Shown here: piece by piece, positions 46,504-59,800 of the stretch
How the letters are laid out: the number at the start of each line of letters is the position of its first letter
Numbering within the stretch: the first letter of the stretch is position 1
Source of the DNA: Rostratula benghalensis
Taxonomy: Eukaryota; Chordata; Aves; Charadriiformes; Rostratulidae
Assembly: GCA_013399305.1 (NCBI GenBank)
Contig: VXAI01000015.1
Location: 672,079 to 736,078 of the forward strand
Direction of reading: 5' to 3'
Length of the DNA: 64,000 nucleotides
Position numbers and translations under genes: made by a program
Notes under the pieces: generated by a model
What the model was told of the DNA's origin: nothing
Seen by the model: only the letters and a program-made list of their open reading frames with translations
Database searches by the model: none

Positions 46504-47329
46504 AGGGTAGTATGATTTTTTTTTTTTTTTCTGCATGAGTTGAAGTATCTGAGAATGTTCTGTAACCTTAGAAATAAATATGTCATCTACACCTAGGACA
46601 TCCTGAAAAAGAAGGGTCTTCAAAGCCCTGCCTGGAGTGTTTGAAGCATTGTCCATATGAGACTTGATGATTTAGAAAAGCCTTGTATTACCAGCTCTGA
46701 AATCCTGTTCATGTCTCATGTTGATTTGTGTGTGTGAACATAACAAAAATGAACTCCTTTTTGCCCAAAAGAAGTTAGTCTGTGGAGTATGACACCATTT
46801 ATTTAATTCTGATTACAGAATGTTTTAAATCTGAATTGTTGCAACTGAATCATTATGTTCCCTTATGATGGTGTTTAATTAGGGATACCCTTGTCACAGA
46901 AGACTGTGCCCTCTTTTAGCTGCAAAGCTGGATTTATAAATGAAAATTAATGGAGGAGCTCAGTGGAAAATTTGTGTCTATTGGTGTACTTTCTTGTGGT
47001 GTTTCTTTAGCAGTCCAATCTTATAGCTTAATCACGGGCAGGCTTCATACTGAAGCTGGAAACTGGTATGGGACAAGGGTGATTTAATAAATGAATTGAC
47101 TCTGGGAACGCCTCAGTAACATGATTTGTCTCTGAGCAAGCGGCCAGACTCCTTGTGCTGGTTCAGTAGAGTGATGTTCCCACAGCACTGTCCAACTGGA
47201 CTGGCACCCTCTGCCCTCTCCTGCCAGGAGCTGTTCCTTCCTGCCTTTCAGTGTCCACTCCTCTCTGCCAATGCAGATCTGCTCTGCTCAGAACGAAGGC
47301 TGTAGAAATACCTACATCATTTCATAATT

Positions 47330-47830
47330 CCACGTGTCAGAGAAGGAGCATATAACATATCTAATATCTCTATTTTTTTCCTGTAATGATTTGTAATCTG
47401 TGATTATGCATGAGCCTATCATCAGGCAGGATTCTTCATTTGAACTGGCATCCGTCCATTCTGGTCTGTGTTGCCTCTGGGGTAATTGTTTTCAGAACCA
47501 TCTCTTTGTCACCTTCCCGCTCCGTAGATGACTACTTAAACAGACTCATGTCCCTTCAGCTTGATGCCCCTGCTGTCACTGTAAAGTGATGTAGAGGGAA
47601 AGAGGTTTTTATCACTGCAGTAATTCTCAGGCAGCTGCTTCTTCTGATGGTGAAAAATTACTTCAGGCTCTCTAGGAGGCTAATGTCTTCGGAATTTGTT
47701 GAATAACTGTTATGGCTGCAGCCATAATAAGCTGTAATTGCAGGCAAACGCATGTACAAGTTGGTGGCTGACACTATTTTTATGCATGCATAATGTCCTT
47801 ATCTATGTTCGTTTGGGTAGCTGTTGCAGT
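47330..47830. promoter_or_regulatory. Candidate conserved non-coding element with palindromes
   Basis: This repeat-free intronic stretch has several homeodomain-type cores (TGTAATTGCAGG, TAATGATTTG, ATTATGCATGAG), a perfect 18-bp palindrome at 47710-47727 and TATGCATGCATA at 47781-47792. Its texture resembles vertebrate enhancers. There is no direct evidence of conservation. Confidence 0.25.
47710..47727. repeat. Perfect 18-bp palindrome
   Basis: TTATGGCTGCAGCCATAA equals its own reverse complement, with a central PstI-type CTGCAG. Confidence 0.95.
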
Positions 47831-50800
47831 CTGATCTTACTTGCTCTACTGTAGCAATGTTGAGAGGCTCCTTCTCTAGGAAATCCAGTTTTATAATGTT
47901 CTAAAAGCAAGACAGATGCACTCCCTTACATAGCCTAGAAGAGATGTAGTTCTGATGTTACGGTTTGCTGTACAGATGCTATCAAATGTTTTAAATGTTT
48001 TACAGAGTGTGTTAATTTATTATTATTAGGATTATGTGTTTCAGCATTAAGACCTTGTCTCCTCACTTTTGTCTGTGCAGTGCCTAAAGCCTGAGTTCCT
48101 TTAAAACTCTTGTTTCAGGAAAATCTGAAATCCGATTCATTGACACACTGATGTTTTGGCATCCACTGTCATCCACATGCATATAATGTGAATTTGTTTG
48201 TTCAGTCAGCATAAGACCTCTGACTCTCTAAGTCTTTGGGACTGCATAACTTCCTACTTGCTAAGCGTGCAAGTCACTCGTGGGGTGGTTTGGTCACCTG
48301 GAGCATCACATCTTCCTCTGCCACAGCTACTCAGGAAAATGTCATGAAGGTTATCCTTACTCAGGGCAGTCTGTGAAAAGGCTAATGCATACTTTCTGTT
48401 CCAGAGTCTATGTAAGGAGACGAGGGCTCTTGCATAGCTTCATGCAGTCCCTAATTTTCCTAAATATTTAATTGCATGGTGTAGATTACCCATTAATGTG
48501 TGTGCAGTGTGGTCTTCCTTATCTGTGTGTGCCGCACAGGGTGTACTGCTTGTATAGCCCCTGAACATACTGTGTAACTTGTCAAATCTAAGTCAGTTTT
48601 CAATGACTTGCCCCAGGGTTACTCCTTTTCCTCACTGAAGGGTACTTTCCTGCTTATTTTAATTATAAGTGTTTCTTCATTCGATGTTAAATAAAATATT
48701 TTTGGGGTTTTTTCTAAATTAACAGGCAACCTTGTTGCACACTGTTGAAGGGCATTGATTAAACAAAATATTTGGATTTGCTTATCTAAGTGCTTTATTT
48801 CACATAAACATTATAAAGAATCAAAATAGGTTAAATGTTCTGCAGATGCTGGCTGTGCCTGCCTGTACTTACTGAGTGCATCTTGCTTTGTCTGTTTTGT
48901 GTTTCTGGAGAAGTGGTTTGGTTGTGTTTTAAATTAGATTATTTTGCAAATGACTTTATTGTCTCTTAGGGAACACATACTCCAAAGCACTGGAGTATTT
49001 GACTTTCTAATGTTTCTTCTAACTATATGTTCTGACATATAGTCCCACTGACTTCAGTAGCAAGAATTTGTTCAAATGAATTACAAGATTTTAAAATTAT
49101 TTTTAGTAATGCTATCTTCCATTCTTCCATATTTCATTGTCCTGGCCCACAAATATCTTAAATTTTTCATTGGGGAAAAAACCCCAGTTTCTGAGGGAGA
49201 GACCAGATCTGTACATTTTTAAGGCCACAGTAAATATTTCAGTGTGTTATGTGGAGAGACCACCTCTGGAGTTCAGATTAGAAGTGTCTCTGAAATGTAG
49301 GCTATCTGTGGCAGATCAGTGCTGACAAGCATCCACATGGGATTCAATTTAACAAGAGGAACCAGCTTGGTAGTGGCAGCCTAGAGAGAATCTGCATGAA
49401 GTACTGGGCAGCATTTTGATGAAGGGAGCACATTCTTCCAGTGCGGAAACATTGTCTCTGCTGTTTGACTAAGAATTTCCAAATGTTTAATAGTACAGAC
49501 TTGTGTTCTTGTATCTCTTTTCTGAGACTTTACTTCACCTTAAATCTAAAGATGGAACTCCAGTTTTATAATGGCACTTGCCATGCTGATAGCTGTCTTT
49601 AGGAATGTGGCAACAAACTTAAAAGCATTGGAGAATGCAGCACATGAGCATAAATGAGAGGCACAGTTGTTGAAATGGGTTTAGGAATTCCATTAATCTG
49701 CTCATGTATTTCTCAAAATACTGTCTTTTCTTTTTTATTCCAGGGATCAAGCTTTTCTCTAGCAAGATCTGCCGGGTGACATAGGTACAAGATACTGAAA
49801 GCCCCAAATTTTAACAGTGCATCTGTTCCAATATAGCTTAAGGTGACAAGAAATGAAGACTGCTGTACTGTTTGGAGTGAGGTTTCTCTGCCTGGGAGCA
49901 ACAGCACATGCAGTTAAAGTGCACCCCCCCTTTAAATCATACTATTGTATTTGGGGACAAAATAAGAGGCAGGACTTTGGAATTTCCTGACATTTGCTGA
50001 AGCACTAGAACTACAGTATATTTTTTAATCTTCCCCCTCTTTTTTGTTTGGTCAGTCCCTTTTACTCTTTCAAGTGTTGCTACATATGCCTCCCTGCAAG
50101 GGATGAGATGGCAAAGCTTCCTCAGCTGTTAGACTGTGGTCTTCAAATTCCATGGTGTTAAAAGGAATTAATGTGTCTAATGGTTGGCTTAAAAAGCTTT
50201 GCCAGTGCATGTTGATCTCCACAGAATGGTTATGCACGTCACCGATTTGCCCTCAGTTTTGCTATGGAGTAGAACTTTCTTTCCTGTGCAATTACAAGAT
50301 TTGGTTACTTCCTGAGCCTAAAATAATGTGCCCTATTGCTTAAACCTCATTAGTAAGCTGAGACTTACTGAAGAAGCATTTGCTTCTTCCACTCCTCAAC
50401 CTGTCAAGTTTTCAGTTTGTCCTTGCTTGTGCTCTGCTGGTAGAGACCAGGTGGGAAATAATAAAGCCCCTGGTGCTTATCTGTGGTCAGCACCGACTGA
50501 AAGGGAGGGCTTATCTCTCCTCCCCATGTGTCCTAGAGGAAGCCAGGCTGAAGCAGTGAATCCCAGTTCTTAACAACAGGAAAACCCAGAATTTGACTTA
50601 AAGTGGGTGATTGAGTGGAGAAAACAACAACAACAAAATAATAAATTGAGATTGGTGTCAAGTGGCTGAAGCTATATTTGTGCTCTGCTGAGGCATGGCA
50701 GTGACCCAGCTGCCCTCTCCCTGCAAATACAGAGTTCCTGGAGCTGTGGAAGCCACTCAGGCTAAACGACTGGTTTGGTCATGTGTGCTGGAGGTCAAAG

Positions 50801-53800
50801 AGCATCATCCTGCAATTTTTTTTTATTATTTAATTATTGAAAAGTCCTTCTGTAGAAGCATGCATAGCAGATTGCAGCTCAGTGTAGAAAGTGGGACTCC
50901 AAATTGTCTTTATATACAGCCTGCTTGTGTGAGCAGAGGGATGGTGGCTTAATCTTTGTCTTTCTTAAGCTTCCTCATGTTGCAGTACTTGAGAGCAGAT
51001 TAGATTATATATTCCAGAGCATGATTTTAAGAGAAGTGGAGGGTGTGTGGGAGAGTATTGCCCTCATGCAGTGACCTTCCTACCTGTAAGCTCTCAAAAT
51101 AATAATGCATAACTGTTCAAGAAGATGCCGAGTCAATTATTGTATAAACTTGTCTGAGGACTGGCTGCCAGGACAAGCATCCATGAGCTCACAGCTGAAG
51201 GAAGTGCACAGGGGTGAAAACTGTATAAATATTATGAATTGGTGGCTGATGTAGTTTTTCTCTCCATGCTGTTGCAGAAGCTTTGATTAAAGGATTGGTA
51301 GTAGGAAGGTAGAAGAGGAGTAAAGCTTAGCATCTATAAGAGGTTGATTGCAAAATACTGGATTGCAACTTGGTGATGGTGGGGATATATGTATGATTTT
51401 GGGGTCTGGGATTCATGTAATTCTGAAATTCTGCTGTTGTGTGTGGCAGTGTGTTCTGTTTGTTTCTATAGTAACTTCAAGGCGTATAATTTTCCTTGTC
51501 TTAGAAAGCTATTCTTGAACGATGCTTTGGAATTTCCCCTCTTTGCAGTTGAATAATTTGGTCCTTTGCTGTGTAGACTCTTCCAATTCTCTTACCAAAC
51601 CCTCCCTGCTATGGAAACATATTTGTCTATGTACTTTCTGGCAAGCGACTAGCCTAAGAAAAGTTGAGTTAACATACCTGTAATAACTGACTCTTGCCCA
51701 AAGATCTCCAAATTACTTTTAAAAAAACTTTTAAAGTTCCAAGTATATGTAGATATTATCTCAGTTTAAAAACAGAGGAAGTCAAGGCATTGCTGGATAC
51801 TAATCTAGTTCTTCCGAAAGTCTGTTCCTAAATTGTTCGCTTGCTGAACAAAATACCCTGATGTCCTTAGCATTGTCTTTGTCGTATGCCCTCACAGTAG
51901 TGAATAGAGTAATGAATTTAGCACATCTTTACATTTTAGAAAGAAAAAAAGCAATGGATAGTTTGGATGTTGGACAAACAGCTGCATTTCTAAAACACGG
52001 GGGGGTCATCCCTGTTATGTGAAAGGAATTGCTGTCCCAGATGGTTAAACACAACGGGATTAGATATTCTGCAGATTTTGTGCCTTGGATTGTCTTAGTA
52101 ACTGTGGTGTCACGCTGTCAAACCTTGCAAAAGAGTTTCCTAGACCCTTTTCCAGTGATTGCAGTGAAATTTTTTTTTTTTGGCCTCTTTTCTTGTCAGA
52201 CTTTGTACATCTGCAAGATAGAGAAGTCCAAGTCCATTGTGCCACTGCTCATGAATAATGAACTGCCCGAGTGATACTGAAAGTAGTGACAGGTTTTGCT
52301 AATTTCCAGAGCAGTCGGATTGCATTCAGAGAACTGTAATGTTATAAGCAATTGAATTTAAATTACTGGAATACTCCTAATTTCCAGCAATCCTGGAGGC
52401 ATGGAAAGTGCTTTCTGCTTTGGATTTCCTGCATGCCAGGACTTCTTTTCTCCAGCTGTCATTCTCAGGGAAGCTACCTTCTCTTTGCCATCCTGTCTCT
52501 TTGGACTTAATTCTCTGTTAGCAGCTCTTCTGCTCATCTTTGTCTCCTTAGTTCTAATTTTTGTTCCTACCATTGCAGAGACAAGCTTACTGAAGTTAAA
52601 CTTTAGTCCTTCTGATTTACAGCAAAAACTATATCCCTGTAAGTTAGTTTTATCCTTTGTGGCAGAACTTTGATAGGATTCTTATGTTACCAGGATCATC
52701 CATTAACTACTGCCAGGAGAGGCATTAACCCACATGTGTGTATAATCTAATACACAGCTGACATTAGATGTGTTCTCCATGTAAGGAGGAAAAAGGTTTC
52801 AATTCCTCTAATGCAGTAAAAATCTCTGTAGCTGGGAATTCCTGACCCTTTGGATGGAACACTGAAGGAGCATTCAGAAATTATTGGGATTTTTTTGTTT
52901 TGTGCAAAAAAAATTTATTTGATGGGTTTCTGTTCAAAGCAACTGGTTTTTTATAACTTGTATTTCTAGCCTTTTCTTCACTCTTTTTTTCCATTTCTTC
53001 TGGACAGTACTGCAGGACAGGATGTCTGTGCTCCATTTCTTGCAAATAATGACATTGTAAGAAATACCTCTTCTTTTTCCCACGTGCGCGCTCTTTTCAT
53101 CCGTGATGGAGAGCCTTGCTTTGTAGGATCACTCCCATGAACTCTGTTATTTAAAGAATGGAAGAGTGTTTGGCACTGGATACCATTGTGTATAGTACTT
53201 CTTATATAAAGGATGAGAACAGAGAAAAAAACTAGCGCTAGGGAGATAGGTTTGAGTAGACCTGTTGTTGCAAGTAATATAAATATATAAAAAAGTAGCT
53301 ATAGTAGTGCTTTAGGCTAGTTTTCAGTTACTATGGTGACACTAAATGACAACCTGTTGCCATTTAAAGAAACAAAGCAGGAGGGGCTTGTCCAAGGTGG
53401 CTCCTTCCTTCCCTTGTGTCAAACTCAGTAACCATAAGCATCTGAGAGGGATAGATTTCAAATATCCATCAACTGGATGAGGAGTAACTCCTGACATAAA
53501 GGCTTCTATTCATGGCTTCTGCTCCCCCCACTTGCTTCCCTTAAATATCTATTTTATACACAGCATTTGGGCCTATTAGTTGAGCTGTTTTTGGTAGGTT
53601 CAAAATGGGAACATGGTGTTTTGAGGCTAGGCACAAAACCACAAAACTAGCTGAGCTGATTGCATGGTGCCTAAAGCTTCCTGGCACATGATGCAGCCTT
53701 GGCCTCCCATTGCTTGCAGGGCTCCAGATGTGTAGGGCTGTCTACACAACCTACACTGTTGCATTCCTAAGATCTCAGTAACGTACAGACAGCATTCCGT

Positions 53801-56800
53801 AGGAAAGTGGATTATTAATTGAATTAGAAGGAGATGAGAATCTTTTCTGGATGTGTCCTCTTCAGAGTTCCTTACCAAGCTGCGTAGTGCAGTGGGCTGT
53901 GTTGCAGGTCAGGTAACCTGGCACCTGTACAGCTATAGGGTGTATGTAGCATTTCAAAATGCTTGGGGCAGTGATATGGGAATATTCACATAAAAAACTT
54001 TTCCAGCCTTGACTTCTTGGCATTCCTTGTGGACTAAGCAAGATAAATCTTAGGTTCGTGGAGGATACCAGGCAAGAAGCAGCTTTACATTCTGGTCTGA
54101 GAGAAACAATGGGGGAGGCAAGCCTGTCCTATCTAGAGAGCAGATTGGAAAGAAAAAGCCTTTACTGGGAGAGAAGGACACTTCAGTTCTGGACTGTTCA
54201 TATGCCTGAAATGTGAGTCTGGGTTTGACTAAGAAATTGTATATCCAGAGGGAAGCATATTTTGCAAATATGATCATTGCAAGCTTTTGCTGAGAGGTGG
54301 GTTTTGAACACCTGTCTCTTGCATGCACAAGCTTTTTTAATGCATGCTGGTGCACACCTCTCCGTGTTCGCCAGTCTAAGGCAGAGGATGATTGCCTGCA
54401 CTCCTGTTTGCCAGTAGCATCTGCTACTTGTTGATGTACACCTGGTGAGAAATAGCATCGATTGATAATGTCCTTGTGAGACTTGTTCATGGGATGCCAA
54501 AATGTGAAGTGGTCTCTAGTAAGCACTGGGTCCACTTGTGCCATTTGTCTGCCCCAGAGTGGAGGAGTGGGGCCCAAGCCCCTGTGTTATGGGGTGCTCT
54601 GGGGTTAAGCACCACTTGGTGCAGTGCTATCTGTGGAGTTAATACTGTCATCTGACAAGACCCCCTGTTGCAGTAACTGCTTTTCCCTTATTCTCGAAGA
54701 CGATTCATCCATAGTGAGTGCATGCTGGGTTGTTATGCCTCTGTTACCTAGTGCCTGTGTCATCCCCTGACACCTTCTGCTGGGAGAAGTGCCAGCCTTA
54801 TGTAAAGAGCCCCCTCTGAGAGTGGCTGATAGCCAGTAATCCCTTTAGAAAAGTCCGTGCGCTGCGAGACTGCAGGGCTGAAGATCCTGCTGTTACTAAA
54901 TTTTGCAGTTCACCCTTGGCTTCTTGCCAGGTCCCATGGGGAACTTGGTTTCCAAGAAGCAGTTGTAGAAAAGGAATAGTGGCTGCTCTTCACTAGGGAC
55001 CTATCAGTCAGTGCTCATCCTTCCCTGTGCGTGGAGGTCGGCCATGGAAGGAGGCTCACACGTTAGGCTCAAATGCTCATAACCAAGACACAGCAGCAGC
55101 AGGAATACCTTGTTGTAGTCTATCAAACTAGTCCCTTCCGTGAGCATTTCAGGTCCTGAGACTCTCACTGCCTGTGCTCCTGTGACCCTTTGTACCTCTC
55201 AGGCAGAACAGCTGGCTTGCATGACTTGAAGTTAACTTGAGTTTGAGATTAAATTTCCAGATTTTGGAAGGGGACCTGGCAGTCGTAGTGACTCATATAG
55301 AATAGGGATAGTGACTAAGGTTGAGCAACCAAGTCTTTCAGTTAACATCCAGTGTATGTGATGAACAGGCCATCATACTGCCACCCTTTAGCAAGGGTCA
55401 GCTGTGCTTTTTACCACTCTTCTTATTCACCTTCTTCTTGTCAACATTAGATGCTAATCCTAGGCAGAGGAGAAACTGTACCTAGTCTTGCAAGAGAGTG
55501 TGGATCCTCATGCTCTTGTTGAAAAGGGGCATAATAATCAAAGGCAAGAGACCCCACCTGCTTGACGTGAAGCTGAGGATTGAGTACTTTATTCTTTGAG
55601 TATTCTTTGATGGTGGGCACAAAGGTATTTTGGATTCACCTCGGAAGTTCTTACCTTACTTGCTGAGTTCAGCCTTCAGCTTCATGGAAGCTTTGTTTTA
55701 AAATTCTTTAATACATATGGACCATCAGTGCAGGTGCTTATGAAACTTCGTGTTTTATCTTGGCTGTTACATTTGGGAGTAATATGCAAGAAGGAATTAG
55801 TTGTGCTTGGTTTGTTTCTCTTCTCCCCTCATTCCCATAAACAAAAATGAGGCTATTCCATCATTTTTCATCTCTACTAGGCTGCTGTTACAAGACAGCT
55901 TGCCGTTTATAAAATGATCAGTTGGTACTGAGCTCCAGCCCGTTTTTATTTTAGGACAGAAAAGGCATGTTTCACTTCCTGGAGCTCCTTCTGTGTCTGG
56001 CCATTTTTGGTCCACAAGCCCTGTGGATGTGAAACTAACAACTTAAACGGTTGTGATTATTAAAAGGAAGAAAGTGCCTGAGGATATTTGTAATCTTTTT
56101 TGTGTGAACTGTTTCTTCCATTACTACTTAATGTCATTCTCTGTGGTATCTCTAACATCTGCTGGTTTTTATAGTCTACACTTTTTTGATTGAGAGCTCC
56201 TTGGCCAAGGATCTAGGCTAAAATTTTCTGAAGTAGCTTGGGTCTAAGTCTTATTTTCATGTATTCCTTGGGTTTATGAGCTACCAGTGTGCTCCCAAAA
56301 ATTCATAACCATGTTCTGCCCTTTTAACATACTTTCCCAAGATAACCTTCCTTCTTTTCTGTTTTCAATGTGGGGGGGGTTTTTAGGAGGAGAAACAAAT
56401 ATTTGGGATACAAAAGGAACCTCTTGAAGGTGATGGCTGTTGTTTTGTGGTAGTGATGTTCTGAAGAGGATTTCTATTGCCACATACAGTTTTTGTAATA
56501 AAATACATGCCAACAGTGCTGGTGGCTGTATTTTATGAATTGTATGAAATCTATACTGTGCCTGCACTGCTCTGAAGTAGTAAACCAAACCCCAGGTTAA
56601 GGAGGGTTTTTTTGGGTCCATCTTCTGTTCTGGCCAAAGCCTACACTTGGGCCAGGAACTGGGTTTCCACTTTACTCAAGTGAGTTCCCTACTTAGTGTA
56701 TCAGGTAGCTAGTTCCACACAGCACATTGCAAGTAGTATTTCTGTTCCACTGGGGTAATAATACTGACAGGAATCCTGTCTTCTTGCACTAATTCTTCAG

Positions 56801-59800
56801 CTATCTCAAACCTATCAAAGTGTGTGAGTGTGTCAGACAGTGTAGTTGTTGTTTAAAAACGCTGCTGAAAATTATAGTGAGGCATTAATTCAGGAAACGT
56901 AGTGGCATGCAGAGGTTTTGTAGAAAACCATTACTGGGCTGTTGAACAGTATCTGCTCTGTGCAGCTTGCAGTCTAAAACGTCAGAACTTCTATTTCAGG
57001 GCTGTGTCAAATTGCTTGAAGCTTTTTAGGGTTGGACCAAGCATCAACACAACACGTCTTCCAAGTTTCTGTAAAAGTCCTAGTAAAGCAGTATCTAAAT
57101 ATAGTGCTGATGCACAAGTGTTCCTTTATTTTCCCCCTGTTGTGTTTTACTTGCTTCTGGTTGTACATTTATTCCATTTAAAGAGGGTTAGGTTTTTCTC
57201 TGAAGTTTTCACTCAAAATATTTGACTGCCTACAAACACGCTTTGAAAAACAAGAGATTAAAATAAATAAATACATTTCCTAAAAGAAACGAAGATATGA
57301 GGCAACTAAGCTTTACAGCAGCCAGCAGGCCACAGCTGTGCTGCATGGAGGAGTGCAGCCATCCTTCTGGGTGTGTGCTCTGTTACTGGCACAAAAATTA
57401 GCCGTACATACAATTTAATCTGTTCCAAGTAAGTATCTGTGTTTGGCTGATCTTTTTCCTTTCCAAAATGGTCCAGTCAAGTCAGAAACCATGGCTTGTA
57501 TCCCCTCCCTCTTGTGGAGGGAGCACAACTGTAAGGATTTCTTCTGTTGTCAAGCAATTGATCCCCTTCCAGTAAGAAGTTTATCCCATCTAAGATTTTT
57601 GTCTCCTTCCGGATATATAAGGAGTTTAGGCTGACACCATTCCTAAATCAGTCGTTTGGGGTTAGGTGGGGTGAAACCAGCTTCCAGTGCATACAAATCC
57701 ATGTCAATTTGCATTTCCCTGCCTCTAACTTTAATTGAATGAGGCTGAAGAATCAATTAGACCTCTATAAAGTGTCTGGTCTAGATGCTGAGACTATATG
57801 TGTACTTGTAGTGCATTTGGGTGTGATCTGTGATCTCTTATCCCACATAAAGGCTTTTGGAAGCTTGGGATCTATGCCTTGAAGACTTCGGATTTTATCT
57901 CAAAAATTTGAAGCTTTTCTCTATAGCTGTAGGTGGCCCTCCTTAGAGCTTAGCTTCTCTTAGTAGTTCTTAGATTTGAAGATTCTTTTTCCTGTCAAAA
58001 TACAGATTTCAGTGTCAGTTCATGAGAGCATCTAATAGTCATGGTTTCCACAGCCACTATTCAGGTGCCAATCATGGGCATTCAAGCCTGTTCATTGCTT
58101 TGGCTGAGCACAAGATGCTTTTAAGCCCCTTCTTTGAGAGCTGCAGCGAGCAGAGGGATGAGCGGCTCAGTGGTCCCTGACACAATGGGAGCTGGTTCCG
58201 ATCACCACCTGCCTGCTGGGAACTGCCTGGGGCTCTTCAGCAGTGGATGTGATGGTTCTGTTGGTGGTTGATAGCTCAGGAAAGTCAACCCCTGTTCAGC
58301 TACTCCCTCTTACTTTCCTTTTTAATGCTTTGTTCTCTAGCAAAAGTGTTACTTGTAAAGGGAGGAGGAGATCCCAGGCATTTACCTGTTAAGTAGATCC
58401 GTAATTCTCCCTGGAAAAATCTGGGGGGTTTGTGACGTGCCTGGGAATGAATCCTCACCATTGACAGTCCTTAACCACGACATCTACAGTACAGCAGTAG
58501 TGTAAAGGCTTCTCTAGGGGCCTGCAGCAGAGAGCAGTTTTCACAGGTAAGTCCTTCTCCTGCTTTGCCCTCTTCTGCACCAACTGGTCAGAGCTACATC
58601 TTCTGAGTGCCCTTGAAGTATGTGTTGGTGGTAGGAGCTGTCTGCACAGGTAGCTGAGTGCTGATCCTGCCTGGGTCTGTGTGCCTCTGTATATCCCCAG
58701 CGCTATTTGAAGTATTAGGGAGCCACATGAGCTGAGTTCTTAGCCTTGGTGCAAAGTTACTGTACGAAACTACTTTGTGACTTGCTGAGCATGGGGACCT
58801 CTAGTTGTTTGCTTTGAGAGCTACTGTCTGAGCAGGAGCTCTGCTTTGTAGGTATGAGTGTGGGTGCAGAAGAAAGCTGCTGGGGGACCCCATTATCTAC
58901 AGGGGCCGTTGCATCTTACTTGGGACTGCTGTGGTCCTGTTTTCCTTTGGATGAATTTTGTTGCCATTTTAGTGCTTCCACTTGGCATGGCTTCAAAATC
59001 ACTTTTTGGCTCATTCATGCTGTGGGATGGCAGGGCTTAATGAAACCATGGTGTAACACATCTGTATTACCAAACCAAGCTCCCTCTCTTCTCATATTTT
59101 AATGAAACCTGAACAGCAATGAATCGGTCAATGATGCTGAAATGTAAAACAGTGCTGGTGGTGTCTGACAGAGTACACCATGAGCTCAGGCTGAGAGCTC
59201 TTTCCTCTCATCTGCTCTTCAGCTTCTCTGAGAACTGTGGCTGGCACCCTGTGCTGCTTGTTCCTGAATCACATTTTTCTAAATGTATTCTTCACAATTC
59301 TGTACTTCTAAAAGCAGATTCTGCAAAAGAAGCATGCAGTTTGGGAGGGAAGGTGGTATATGGTGTGTCGGGTGAGAACTTACCAGTCCAGGACAAACCT
59401 TGATGTTTGACCCCAACTTTTCATTTAATTCAGGAGTTTCAAAGCAAAAAAAGAGATGGTGTTTATTAATGCTGGTGAGCTCTACCTTCAGCATCTTTAA
59501 TTTAAAAATAAAAATGAATTATAAATATCTATAACTACCTTGCCATGGTTATGAAAGGGGCGGAATTGTTTTTCTTTCTCCAGCCAAATGACAGGAAGAC
59601 ACTGAGCCCGGACAGCAGCTGTGTTCAGAAAAGGTTGTGAGTGGTGTAGGCAGAGCCATCTGCCTAGCAAGGCATTTAGCTTGGGTTGCTTGTTCTGGCC
59701 AAGATGGCACATCAATAGCTTATTTTTTTCACAGTGTAACAAGTAAGGTGTCAGTGGCTGGCTTTACGGTATAAACAGGAAAATGGTGTCTTAGCTGCAC

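Noticed and set aside
54050..54577. 175-codon minus-strand open frame in BCR intron 1
   Set aside because: It has no ATG at its 5-prime end and no recognisable motifs or repeat similarity. Chance is likely.
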